Source: DATDOY01 sp035293045
GTDB lineage: Bacteria > Actinomycetota > Acidimicrobiia > IMCC26256 > JACPCJ01
Length of the DNA stretch: 22,299 bases
Assembly: GCA_035293045.1 (NCBI GenBank)
Contig: DATDOY010000113.1
Location: 1-22,299, forward strand
Direction of reading: 5' to 3'
The position numbers were made by a program, and so were the translations under genes. The notes under the pieces were generated by a model, which had not been told where the DNA came from, made no database searches, and saw nothing but the letters and a program-made list of their open reading frames with translations. This document shows, in pieces, positions 15,971 to 22,299 of the stretch. Each line of letters begins with the position of its first letter. Position 1 is the first letter of the stretch.

Positions 15971-15976
15971 ACGGTA
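15971..15976 (-). promoter_or_regulatory. Leaderless-type -10 box (TACCGT) for the nitrilase-ipdF run
   Basis: On the minus strand TACCGT fits TANNNT and ends 6 bases before the nitrilase ATG, which places the expected transcription start at or next to the start codon. It is inside the 35-base gap shared with the divergent isochorismatase-fold gene. Confidence 0.5.
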
Positions 15977-15999
15977 GCGCCGTGGCAGGATCAGCGCCT

Positions 16000-16626
16000 G
16001 TGGCGATGAACCTCAACGAGTTGGTCGACCCGTCCCACACCGCCCTGGTCACGCAGGAATGCCAGCGCGGCGTCATCGGCGATCTTGCCGCGCTCCCCCA
16101 ACTCGCCGACGCGGCGCGCTCCTCGGGGGCCATCGACGCCATGGGCAGGCTCGTGACCGCCGCTCGCCAGGCCGGAGTTCCCGTCATCCACTGCCTCGCC
16201 CGCCACCGCGCCGATCGGAGGGCCGGCAACACCAACGCCCGCCTCTTCTCCGCGATGGCCAAGATGCCCGACGCCCTGCGCCAAGGCACGGAGTCGGTGG
16301 CACTCCTCCCCGAGATCGGGGCCGAAGCGACCGACATCGTCCTCAGCCGGTATCACGGCCTCGGTCCCATGCACGACACCGGGCTCGACTCCGCGCTGCG
16401 CAATCTCGGCGTCACCACCGTCGTCGGCATCGGCGTGTCGCTGAACATCGGCATGGTCGACTTCGCGTTCGACGCCGTCAACGCGGCGTATCAGTTCGTA
16501 TTGCCGCGCGACGCGGTCGCCGGATTCCCTCCCGAGTACGCCGCCGACGTGATCGACCACACGCTGTCGCTGGTCGCCACCGTGATCGAAAGCGACGACG
16601 TCATCGCCGCGTGGTCGCCGCGCTGA
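16000..16626 (+). CDS. Isochorismatase-fold protein with substituted catalytic triad
   Basis: A 208-residue protein with the cysteine-hydrolase (isochorismatase) fold. Segments HTALVTQECQRGVIGD, GVPVIHCLARH, DTGLDSALRNLGVTTVVGIG and DAVNAAYQFVLPRDAVAG fit the family. The Asp-Lys-Cys triad is replaced by eye alignment. The usual IDMQ Asp is Glu in TQECQ, the usual Lys before the AF/GT loop is Arg in LSRYHG, and the Cys of the TNVCVE-type motif is Gly in SLNIGMV. It may be a non-hydrolytic member. The GTG at 16000 is chosen because CAGGAT lies 8 bases upstream; the ATG at 16006 is an alternative. Confidence 0.8.
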   Translation: MAMNLNELVDPSHTALVTQECQRGVIGDLAALPQLADAARSSGAIDAMGRLVTAARQAGVPVIHCLARHRADRRAGNTNARLFSAMAKMPDALRQGTESVALLPEIGAEATDIVLSRYHGLGPMHDTGLDSALRNLGVTTVVGIGVSLNIGMVDFAFDAVNAAYQFVLPRDAVAGFPPEYAADVIDHTLSLVATVIESDDVIAAWSPR

Positions 16627-16666
16627 CCGGCAGCGGGCCCAGGCCGGCGGTGGGAAACTGCGAACC

Positions 16667-17089
16667 GTGAATCTGCGTGCCGCGACACCCGACGACATCC
16701 ACGCCGTGCTTGCTCTGTGGAGGGAGGCCGCGGCCGCCCCGAGCGTGAGCGACGACGCCGCCGGGGTCGGAACGCTGCTCGAGCGCGACCGCGGGTCGTT
16801 GATCCTCGCCTTCGACGACGGCGGAGAACTCGTCGGCACGATCGTCGCCGCGTGGGACGGTTGGCGCGGCCACGTGTATCGCCTCGCCGTCCGGCCCGAC
16901 CGGAGGCGTAGCGGGGTGGCGACGACCTTGGTGTCGGCGGCCGAGGCGCGGCTGCGATCCTTCGGCGCCCGCAAGATCCAGGGAATCGTGCTCGCCGACA
17001 ACGACGTCGCGCAGGCGTTTTGGGAATCCAACGGGTACGCGCACGACGCGACGGTGGTGCGGCACGCCAAGACGTTTCCGCCCACCTGA
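16667..17089 (+). CDS. GNAT-family N-acetyltransferase
   Basis: A 140-residue GNAT acetyltransferase. The acetyl-CoA pyrophosphate loop is YRLAVRPDRRRSGVATTL (71-88), with RRSGVA as the Q/RxxGxG/A signature. The C-terminal segment VLADNDVAQAFWESNGYAHD is the usual AxxFYxxxGF-type block. The acceptor is unknown. The GTG at 16667 fits the family start, and GAAACT seven bases upstream could be a leaderless -10. It follows the isochorismatase-fold gene by 40 bases in the same direction, so the two may be co-transcribed. Confidence 0.85.
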   Translation: MNLRAATPDDIHAVLALWREAAAAPSVSDDAAGVGTLLERDRGSLILAFDDGGELVGTIVAAWDGWRGHVYRLAVRPDRRRSGVATTLVSAAEARLRSFGARKIQGIVLADNDVAQAFWESNGYAHDATVVRHAKTFPPT

Positions 17090-17132
17090 GCCGAGAGTTC
17101 CACACGCGCCCGGCACGGCCTCAGGCCTCCCA

Positions 17133-17138
17133 TAGGCT
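17133..17138 (+). promoter_or_regulatory. Leaderless-type -10 box (TAGGCT) before the SDR at 17147
   Basis: TAGGCT fits TANNNT and lies 8 bases before the ATG at 17147. No Shine-Dalgarno sequence is visible in front of that ATG, which supports a leaderless start. Confidence 0.4.
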
Positions 17139-17146
17139 CCCAAGTC

Positions 17147-18004
17147 ATGAGCACCACTTCGACATCGGACGCCCCCCTCACGGGGACCTTCGCGCTCGTC
17201 ACCGGCGGCGGGTCGGGAATCGGCCTCGCCTGCGCCAAACACCTGCGGCGCGACGGCGCCACGGTCACGATCATGGGTCGCTCCGAGCAGCGGCTCGAGC
17301 AGGGCGTCGCGGAGTTGCGGGCCGTCGACGGCGACGGCGAAATCCGCACCGCGCCCGGCGACGTTGCGGTCGAGGACGACGTCGCCCGCGCGGTCAAGAC
17401 GGCGGAGGGGCCCGACGGCGCGCTCGACGCCGCCGTCGCCGCGGCGGGGACCGGATGGATGAGCCCCGTCACCTCGATGGACTTCGACGCCTGGCGAGCC
17501 GTGCTCGCCGTCAACCTGGATGGCGCCTTCCTGACCATCAAGCACGCCGGCGGCGCGATGGCGCGCTCCGGCGGTGGAGCGATCGTCGGCATCTCGTCGA
17601 TCGCCGGACCGCTCACCCACCGCTACATGGCGCCCTACTCGGTGTCGAAGGCGGGCCTCGAGACGCTTGTGATGAACGCCGCCGACGAGCTCGGGATGGC
17701 CAACGTGCGCGTGAACGCCGTGCGGCCGGGCCTCGTGCCGACCGAACTGGCCACTCCGCTGCACGGCAACGAGGAGATCGTCGCCGACTACCTCGATCAG
17801 ATGCCGCTCCGCCGGCTCGGGACCGTCGAGGATGTCGCCAACCTCGTGCGCTTCCTGCTCGGGCCGGAGTCGTCGTGGATCACCGGCCAGTGCATCGCCG
17901 TCGACGGCGGACACACGCTGCGCCGCGGTCCCGACCTCGAGAAGTTCGCCCGCCTCATGTTCGGGGACGCAGCCGTTGAGGGGCGGGCCAGGAGCGACGT
18001 GTAG
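17147..18004 (+). CDS. SDR-family oxidoreductase
   Basis: A 285-residue short-chain dehydrogenase with dinucleotide motif TGGGSGIG (19-26), catalytic Ser151, Tyr164-SVS-Lys168 and a C-terminal WITGQCIAVDGGHTLRRGPD. The common NNAG motif is changed to AAAG (98-101), which is unusual but tolerated in some subfamilies. The C-terminus is extended by about 25 residues after the DGGH block. Its TAG stop abuts a perfect operator palindrome. The substrate is not evident. The location before a steroid-type amidohydrolase and FadD3 suggests cyclic ketone/alcohol chemistry. Confidence 0.85.
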   Translation: MSTTSTSDAPLTGTFALVTGGGSGIGLACAKHLRRDGATVTIMGRSEQRLEQGVAELRAVDGDGEIRTAPGDVAVEDDVARAVKTAEGPDGALDAAVAAAGTGWMSPVTSMDFDAWRAVLAVNLDGAFLTIKHAGGAMARSGGGAIVGISSIAGPLTHRYMAPYSVSKAGLETLVMNAADELGMANVRVNAVRPGLVPTELATPLHGNEEIVADYLDQMPLRRLGTVEDVANLVRFLLGPESSWITGQCIAVDGGHTLRRGPDLEKFARLMFGDAAVEGRARSDV

Positions 18005-18029
18005 GGTTTCTGACGAGTCGTCAGAAACC
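18005..18029. promoter_or_regulatory. 25-base perfect palindromic operator upstream of the amidohydrolase
   Basis: The arms GGTTTCTGACGA (18005-18016) and TCGTCAGAAACC (18018-18029) are perfect 12-base complements around a single G. Its core, TTCTGACG-AGT-CGTCAGAA (18008-18026), recurs at 20146-20164 and 6437-6455. A -10-like TAGGGT (18002-18007) overlaps the left arm, so a bound dimeric repressor would cover the promoter. The size and symmetry are typical of a TetR-family operator. The natural candidate regulator is the TetR protein encoded at 21784. Confidence 0.75.
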
Positions 18030-18112
18030 GTTCGCCCCCGCGAACACCCGAGGGAGAGCGGCCGGCGGGCGGGCTGGCGCCAAGGGGTCGAGCACGGAGC
18101 GGGAGGGCACAC

Positions 18113-19309
18113 GTGGCCGAGATTCCGATGATCATCAGCGTCGACGACCACGTCGTCGAGCCGGCGCACACGTGGCAGTCGCGCCTTCCCGAGAAGTACC
18201 GGGAGGTCGGCCCCCGCATCGTCCGTCGCGGGATCGCCGGCATGACCTACCTCGGATCGGGCCAGAAGTACCAGATCGATTGGGACGACGACGCGCCTCC
18301 CGCCGACTGCTGGGTGTACGAGGACCTCGTCGTCCCCCACAAGCGCCACGTGGCCGCGGTGGGGTACTCACGCGACGAGATGACCCTCTCCCCCATCACC
18401 TACGACGAGATGCGTCCCGGGTGCTACGAGCCCGAGGCCCGCGCCGACGACATGCTGATGAACAACGTCGACGGTTCGCTGCCCTTCCCGACCTTCCCCC
18501 GTTTCTGCGGCCAGACCTTCAAAGAGGCCGCCGACAAGGACCTCGCGCTCTTGTGCGTACAGGCCTACAACGACTTCATGGTCGACGAGTGGTGCGCCGA
18601 CTCCAAGGGCGTGAACATCCCGCTGTGCATCATCCCGCTCTGGGACGTCGACCTCGCGGTCGCCGAAGTCCAGCGCAACGCGGCGCGGGGCGTGCACGCC
18701 GTGGCGTTCTCCGAGATCCCGGCCAAGCTCGACCTCCCCTCAATCCACACCGGCTACTGGGACCCGTTCTTCGCCGTGTGCGCGGAGACCGCCACCGCCG
18801 TGTGCATGCACATCGGTTCGTCGTCGCAGATGCCCATCACGTCGCAGGACGCGCCGGCGTCGGTGCAGATCACCCTCGCCTTCGGCAATGCCATGGCGTC
18901 CATGACCGACTTCCTCTTCTCGGGCGTCCTCGTGAAATACCCAACGCTGAGGCTCGCCTACAGCGAGGGACAGATCGGGTGGATTCCCTACATCCTCGAG
19001 CGGGCCGACGACGTGTGGGAAGAGCACCGCGCCTGGGGTGGCGTGGCCGAGGCCATTCCCGAACCGCCGTCGTCGTACTACTACCGCCAGATGTACGGCT
19101 GCTTCTTCCGCGACAAGCACGGCGTGGACTCGCTGTCGATCGTCGGTGAGGACAACATCACGTTCGAGACCGATTACCCCCACACCGATTCGACCTGGCC
19201 CAACACCAAGGAAGTCGGCGAGAAGCTGATGGGTCACCTGCCGCAGGACATCGTCTACAAGCTGTGTCGCGGCAACGCCATCACCATGCTCTCGCTCGAC
19301 CGCGAGTAA
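18113..19309 (+). CDS. Amidohydrolase-2 family metal-dependent hydrolase/decarboxylase
   Basis: A 398-residue protein of the amidohydrolase_2 (ACMSD/resorcylate-decarboxylase-like) family. Metal and active-site candidates are the N-terminal SVDDHVVEP (Asp12, His13, Glu16), His233 in MHIGSSS and Asp354 in ETDYPHTDSTWP. Family members hydrolyse C-N bonds or decarboxylate aromatic or cyclic acids, and homologues often occur in steroid and aromatic catabolic loci. The GTG at 18113 is preceded by GGGAGGG. A leader of about 100 bases separates it from the perfect operator at 18005. Expression with fadD3 under the same repressor is inference from the shared operator. The substrate is unknown. Confidence 0.85.
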   Translation: MAEIPMIISVDDHVVEPAHTWQSRLPEKYREVGPRIVRRGIAGMTYLGSGQKYQIDWDDDAPPADCWVYEDLVVPHKRHVAAVGYSRDEMTLSPITYDEMRPGCYEPEARADDMLMNNVDGSLPFPTFPRFCGQTFKEAADKDLALLCVQAYNDFMVDEWCADSKGVNIPLCIIPLWDVDLAVAEVQRNAARGVHAVAFSEIPAKLDLPSIHTGYWDPFFAVCAETATAVCMHIGSSSQMPITSQDAPASVQITLAFGNAMASMTDFLFSGVLVKYPTLRLAYSEGQIGWIPYILERADDVWEEHRAWGGVAEAIPEPPSSYYYRQMYGCFFRDKHGVDSLSIVGEDNITFETDYPHTDSTWPNTKEVGEKLMGHLPQDIVYKLCRGNAITMLSLDRE

Positions 19310-19314
19310 CCCCT

Positions 19315-19365
19315 GCGTCTGTGGCGCGTTAGCGGGGTATATACCCGCTAACGCGCCACAGACGC
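19315..19365. terminator. 22-bp perfect hairpin between convergent genes
   Basis: The arms 19315-19336 and 19344-19365 are perfect 22-base complements (left arm begins GCGTCTGTGGCGCGTTAGC) around the 7-base loop GTATATA. It begins 5 bases after the amidohydrolase stop and ends 31 bases before the convergent gene's stop. Location and symmetry fit a two-way terminator. It lacks a T-tract and its arms are unrelated to those of the 1262 and 10218 hairpins. Confidence 0.75.
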
Positions 19366-19396
19366 CCGGTTGGTGATGACCGACCGGCGTACTCCC

Positions 19397-20020
19397 CTAC
19401 GCCTTGAGCCGCTCCCTCAACGTGGCGACACCCTCGCCTTCGAGCTCGTCGAGGGACGCGCCGCGCCCGGAGAGCATCAAGGCGAGCGCTTCCCCGGTGC
19501 CGCGCACCAGAGCGCCGTCGCCAACCGACCAGTCGCAGTCGGTCGCGACGAGACGCAAGCCCGCCCGGCGCGCCGGCGCCTTGAAGAACTTCTGGTCCTG
19601 GAGGTAGGCCAAGACGGGCACCGCGACGTCGGGTGCGATCGAAACCGGCAGCCCCAGCGGTCGCATGATGTCGGAGCGATGCACGACCACGTCGGTGAGC
19701 ATCCCGATCGGCTTGACCCCCGGCGGCAGGCTCGTGCTCGGGATCGACTCGCGATACCACTTCGTCAGCTCGGCCCGGGGCTTGGTCCCGAGCCGCTGAG
19801 CCTCACGGCCGATGTACTTGTTGACGTTGAACCCAGCGGCGACCACCCCGAGCACGGCCTTGGCCTTGCTCACGTTGGCGCCGGCCGCGATGTGGGCGAC
19901 CACGTCTCGCACCCTCCATTCCTCGCAGAGGGTTGGCGTGTCCCACTGGGCATCGGTGAGCGGCTCGAGCTCATCGATCAGTCGGGTCTTTTCTTCGCGC
20001 ACGATCGGCCAGTAGTCCAT
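19397..20020 (-). CDS. Maleylpyruvate isomerase-like / DinB-fold mycothiol-dependent family protein
   Basis: A 207-residue protein of the actinobacterial family with a maleylpyruvate-isomerase N-terminal (DinB-like) domain. The start region shows the usual ELEPLTDAQWDTPTLCEEW, then VRDVVAHIAAG with His43. A second metal-site motif is VVVHRSDIMRPLG with His114 and Asp117. Members are small mycothiol- or metal-linked enzymes, mostly uncharacterised. The ATG at 20020 is chosen because TAGGGT lies 7 bases upstream (leaderless pattern); frames from 20038 use TTG or GTG. It is transcribed toward the amidohydrolase and away from fadD3. Confidence 0.8.
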   Translation of the reverse strand: MDYWPIVREEKTRLIDELEPLTDAQWDTPTLCEEWRVRDVVAHIAAGANVSKAKAVLGVVAAGFNVNKYIGREAQRLGTKPRAELTKWYRESIPSTSLPPGVKPIGMLTDVVVHRSDIMRPLGLPVSIAPDVAVPVLAYLQDQKFFKAPARRAGLRLVATDCDWSVGDGALVRGTGEALALMLSGRGASLDELEGEGVATLRERLKA

Positions 20021-20027
20021 GGCGGGC

Positions 20028-20033
20028 ACCCTA
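20028..20033 (-). promoter_or_regulatory. Leaderless-type -10 box (TAGGGT) for the maleylpyruvate isomerase-like gene
   Basis: On the minus strand TAGGGT ends exactly 7 bases before the ATG at 20020. No Shine-Dalgarno sequence is present. The remaining gap up to fadD3 holds a small GGACGC/GCGTCC hairpin around 20049-20066 and nothing else recognisable. Confidence 0.5.
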
Positions 20034-20141
20034 CTCAAGGCCGTGGGACGGACGCCCCGAAGCGTCCACGCGCGGTCGGCCGTGGTCGAGGCGACGGAGC
20101 GGCGGCGGGCCGCAGGCCGGGAGGTCGATCGAGCCGGGGGC

Positions 20142-20164
20142 TATGTTGTGACGCCGTGTCAGAA
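20142..20164 (+). promoter_or_regulatory. -10 box and overlapping TetR-type operator at the fadD3-tetR start
   Basis: TATGTT (20142-20147) fits the -10 pattern TANNNT and ends 8 bases before the GTG at 20156, as in leaderless genes. Overlapping it is TTGTGACG-CCG-TGTCAGAA (20146-20164), which matches TTCTGACG-N3-CGTCAGAA at 14 of 16 half-site bases with the same spacing. The right flank AACC also matches the perfect copy at 18005-18029. The operator covers the predicted transcription start and start codon, so binding should repress fadD3 and the tetR gene behind it. Confidence 0.65.
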
Positions 20165-21787
20165 ACCGACGGACTCCGGGGCGACGAGCGGTGGGGAACC
20201 ACCGCCAAGCTCGTGCGCGACGCCGCCGAGCGGTTCGGCGACCGGCCGGCGATCGTCGACGCCTCGCTCACAACGGGCGTCACGCTGAGCTTCGCCGAGC
20301 TCTACCAGCGGGTCCGTGAGGCGGCCCGCGGGTTCCTCGTCGCCGGCACCAAGCGCGGCGACCGCATCGCCATCTGGGCTCCCAACATCCACGAGTGGGT
20401 CGTCGTCCTGCTCGGCGCGCACCTCGCCGGCGCCGTCCTCGTCCCCCTCAACACCCGGTTCAAGGGCACCGAGGCGGGCTTCATCCTCGACCAGAGCGCG
20501 GCGACGATGCTCTTCACCGTCTCAGGGTTCCTCGACACCGACTACGTCGGGCTGCTCAAGGAAGGCGGGTTCGACGCCGCGTCGCTCGGGGAGATCGTCA
20601 TCCTCCGGGGCGACGCCCCCGAGGGCACCATCACGTGGAGCGACTTCTGCGCGCGCGGTCTCGACGCCACCGAGGTCGACGTGGATCGCAGACTGGCGTC
20701 GGTGAAACCCGACGACCTGTCCGACATCCTGTTCACGTCCGGCACCACCGGGATGCCCAAGGGCGCCATGTGCACCCACGGCCAAACCGTCCGCGCCTTC
20801 GCCGACTGGGCCGACGTGGTGGGTCTTCGCGAGGGCGACCGGTACCTCATCGTCAATCCGTTCTTCCACGCCTTCGGCTACAAGGCCGGGATCCTGGCGT
20901 GCCTGATGACCGGAGCGACGATGTTCCCCCACGCGGTGTTCGATCCCGTCGCCGTCCTCGAACGCGTCCGCGACGACCGCATCTCGATGGTCCCCGGGCC
21001 ACCCGCCCTGTTTCAGGCGATGCTCAACGCACCGGGACTCGACGCCTACGACCTCACGTCGCTGCGCCTCGCGGTCACGGGGGCAGCCGTGATCCCGGTG
21101 GAGTTGATCGTCGAGATGCGAGATCGGCTCGGCTTCGAGCGCGTGATCACCGGCTACGGCCTCACCGAGGCGTGCGGCATCGCCACCATGTGCCGCCACG
21201 ACGACGATCCCGAGACCATCGCCACCACCTCCGGTCGGGCGATTCCCGGCGTCGAGGTGGAGATCGTCGATACCGAGGGGAAGGAAGTGCCTCGCGGCGA
21301 GCCGGGCGAAGTCGTCGTCCGCGGATACAACGTGATGCGGGGCTATCTCGACGACCCTGACCAAACCGCCGAGGCAATCGATCGCGACGGCTGGCTCCAC
21401 ACCGGCGACATCGGGGTCATGGACGACCGCGGATACTTGCGGATCACCGACCGGCTGAAGGACATGTTCATCGTCGGTGGGTTCAACGCGTACCCCGCCG
21501 AGATCGAGAGCCTCCTCCTCGCGCACCCCCAGATCGCCCAAGCGGCGGTCGTGGGCGTACCCGACGACCGCCTCGGAGAGGTCGGGGTCGCCTTCGTCGT
21601 CGCCAAGACCGGCGAGACCATCGACCCCGACGGCGTCGTCGCGTGGGCGCGCGATCGCATGGCCAACTACAAGGTGCCCCGATCGGTCGAGGTCGTCGAC
21701 GCCCTTCCGTTGAACGCGTCGGGCAAGGTCTTGAAGTTCGAACTCCGCGAACGCGCGACCGCAGGCGCAGGAGCAGGAACAGCGTGA
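20156..21787 (+). CDS. fadD3: FadD3-type HIP-CoA synthetase
   Basis: A 543-residue AMP-forming acyl-CoA ligase. It shares distinctive blocks with M. tuberculosis FadD3, which activates HIP to HIP-CoA: VPLNTRFKGTEAG, DDLSDILFTSGTTGMPKGAM, VNPFFHAFGYKAGILACL, TGATMFPHAVFDP, MVPGPPALFQ, TGYGLTEA and ITDRLKDMFIVGGFNAYPAE. The P-loop is near residues 194-204 and the catalytic lysine is Lys524 in NASGKVLKF. The GTG at 20156 is chosen from the promoter spacing; the N-terminus is slightly longer than in FadD3. It overlaps the tetR gene by 4 bases (GTGA). It is about 6.5 kb from fadE30, unlike in mycobacteria, where the two are adjacent. Confidence 0.88.
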   Translation: MSETDGLRGDERWGTTAKLVRDAAERFGDRPAIVDASLTTGVTLSFAELYQRVREAARGFLVAGTKRGDRIAIWAPNIHEWVVVLLGAHLAGAVLVPLNTRFKGTEAGFILDQSAATMLFTVSGFLDTDYVGLLKEGGFDAASLGEIVILRGDAPEGTITWSDFCARGLDATEVDVDRRLASVKPDDLSDILFTSGTTGMPKGAMCTHGQTVRAFADWADVVGLREGDRYLIVNPFFHAFGYKAGILACLMTGATMFPHAVFDPVAVLERVRDDRISMVPGPPALFQAMLNAPGLDAYDLTSLRLAVTGAAVIPVELIVEMRDRLGFERVITGYGLTEACGIATMCRHDDDPETIATTSGRAIPGVEVEIVDTEGKEVPRGEPGEVVVRGYNVMRGYLDDPDQTAEAIDRDGWLHTGDIGVMDDRGYLRITDRLKDMFIVGGFNAYPAEIESLLLAHPQIAQAAVVGVPDDRLGEVGVAFVVAKTGETIDPDGVVAWARDRMANYKVPRSVEVVDALPLNASGKVLKFELRERATAGAGAGTA

Positions 21788-22299
21788 GCCCTCGCGACGG
21801 CGCGTCCCACGACGACCCCGCCGACGACGGCCGCCATTTGCGGGCCGTTCCCGGCGGTGACGGCGATCCGGCGGCCGAGATGCCCGCGGTCGACGGGCGC
21901 GTCCCGGGGAGGCGCGGGCAGGCGACCCGTCGGCGCTTGCTCGACTGCACGCGTGAGATGCTCGGGCACGGGGCCTACCGCGACGTGAAGGTCGTCGACA
22001 TCGCCCGCGGCGCCGGCACGTCTCCGGCGACCTTCTATCAGTACTTCCCCGACGTCGAGGCGGCGGTGATCGTCCTCGCCGAGGAGGCCTCGCGCGAGAT
22101 CGCCGACCTCACGCATCTCGTGCGGGGCGAATGGAGCGGCTCCGATGGGCTCGCCACTGCGAAGCGACTCGTCGAAGGCTTCATGCACCATTGGGAGGAG
22201 CACCGGCCGGTGCTGCGCGTCGTCGAACTGGCGACCGAGGAAGGCGACATGCGGTTCCGCAACCTTCGCGTGCGGTCGCTCAACGAGGTGACCAGGGCG
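21784..22299 (+). CDS. TetR-family transcriptional regulator, cut by window end
   Basis: The 172 visible codons start at a GTG overlapping the fadD3 stop. After a disordered, Asp/Gly-rich leader of about 42 residues comes a TetR N-terminal domain: GRRGQATRRRLLDCTREML, then the helix-turn-helix VVDIARGAGTSPATFYQYFPDVEAAV (about 70-95), then the start of the ligand-binding helical domain. It does not resemble KstR2 closely outside the fold. Overlap with fadD3 and the operator at their shared promoter suggest autoregulation and sensing of a HIP-type acid or CoA ester, as KstR2 senses HIP-CoA. An ATG at 21880 is an alternative start. Confidence 0.88.
   Translation, partial: MSPRDGASHDDPADDGRHLRAVPGGDGDPAAEMPAVDGRVPGRRGQATRRRLLDCTREMLGHGAYRDVKVVDIARGAGTSPATFYQYFPDVEAAVIVLAEEASREIADLTHLVRGEWSGSDGLATAKRLVEGFMHHWEEHRPVLRVVELATEEGDMRFRNLRVRSLNEVTRA

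Noticed and set aside
16601..18349. Long minus-strand open frame of 582 codons, and similar long frames opposite known genes (for example 252-1268 plus, 2973-4370 plus, 11233-12477 plus)
   Set aside because: They lie antisense to well-supported genes. The translations are rich in Arg, His, Gly and Asp without recognisable domains, as expected from third-position GC bias.

Overview
The window is GC-rich (roughly 70% by eye) and densely packed. Short ATGA/GTGA stop-start overlaps, GTG starts, several leaderless-type promoters and a mycothiol-dependent-isomerase-like protein point to an actinobacterium. A steroid-degrading member of Acidimicrobiia or a relative would fit, but the class is inference. 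Most genes belong to degradation of the steroid C/D rings, the 3aα-H-4α(3'-propanoate)-7aβ-methylhexahydro-1,5-indanedione (HIP) pathway that mycobacteria and rhodococci encode in the KstR2 regulon.

Left block (1-6425, minus strand): echA20, ipdA, ipdB, ipdC, a DUF35 OB-fold protein, a thiolase-like lipid-transfer protein, fadE31 and the first 33 codons of another acyl-CoA dehydrogenase. From ipdA to the thiolase-like gene all junctions are 4-base overlaps. A 20-bp perfect hairpin interrupts the chain before fadE31. echA20 is divergent from a short-chain dehydrogenase gene (6485), as in the M. tuberculosis Rv3549c-Rv3550 region.

Middle (6485-10204): two SDR genes on the plus strand enclose an accessory-looking island on the minus strand. 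It holds an AbiEi/DUF559-type protein, a YjdF-like (DUF2238) membrane protein and a small secreted Ser/Gly-rich protein. Two near-identical 46-bp palindromic elements carry the stop codons of three of these genes.

Second minus-strand operon (15964 to 10277): nitrilase, acyl-CoA dehydrogenase, AMP-forming ligase, fadE30/ipdE1 and ipdF. A second copy of the fadE31-side hairpin lies between ipdF and the convergent SDR.

Right block (16000-22299): an isochorismatase-fold protein lacking the usual catalytic triad, a GNAT acetyltransferase, an SDR, an amidohydrolase, a DinB/maleylpyruvate-isomerase-like protein (minus strand), a clear FadD3-type HIP-CoA ligase and, overlapping it by 4 bases, a TetR-family regulator cut by the window end.

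The most interesting signal is a palindromic operator, TTCTGACG-N3-CGTCAGAA. It is near-perfect before the amidohydrolase gene, recognisable at the fadD3-tetR start, and degenerate in the echA20/SDR divergent promoter. I saw no KstR2-type box (CAAG-N2-CTTG core) between genes. The inferred picture is a HIP regulon under a different TetR repressor encoded beside fadD3, with a DUF35/thiolase-like pair embedded in the ring-opening operon.
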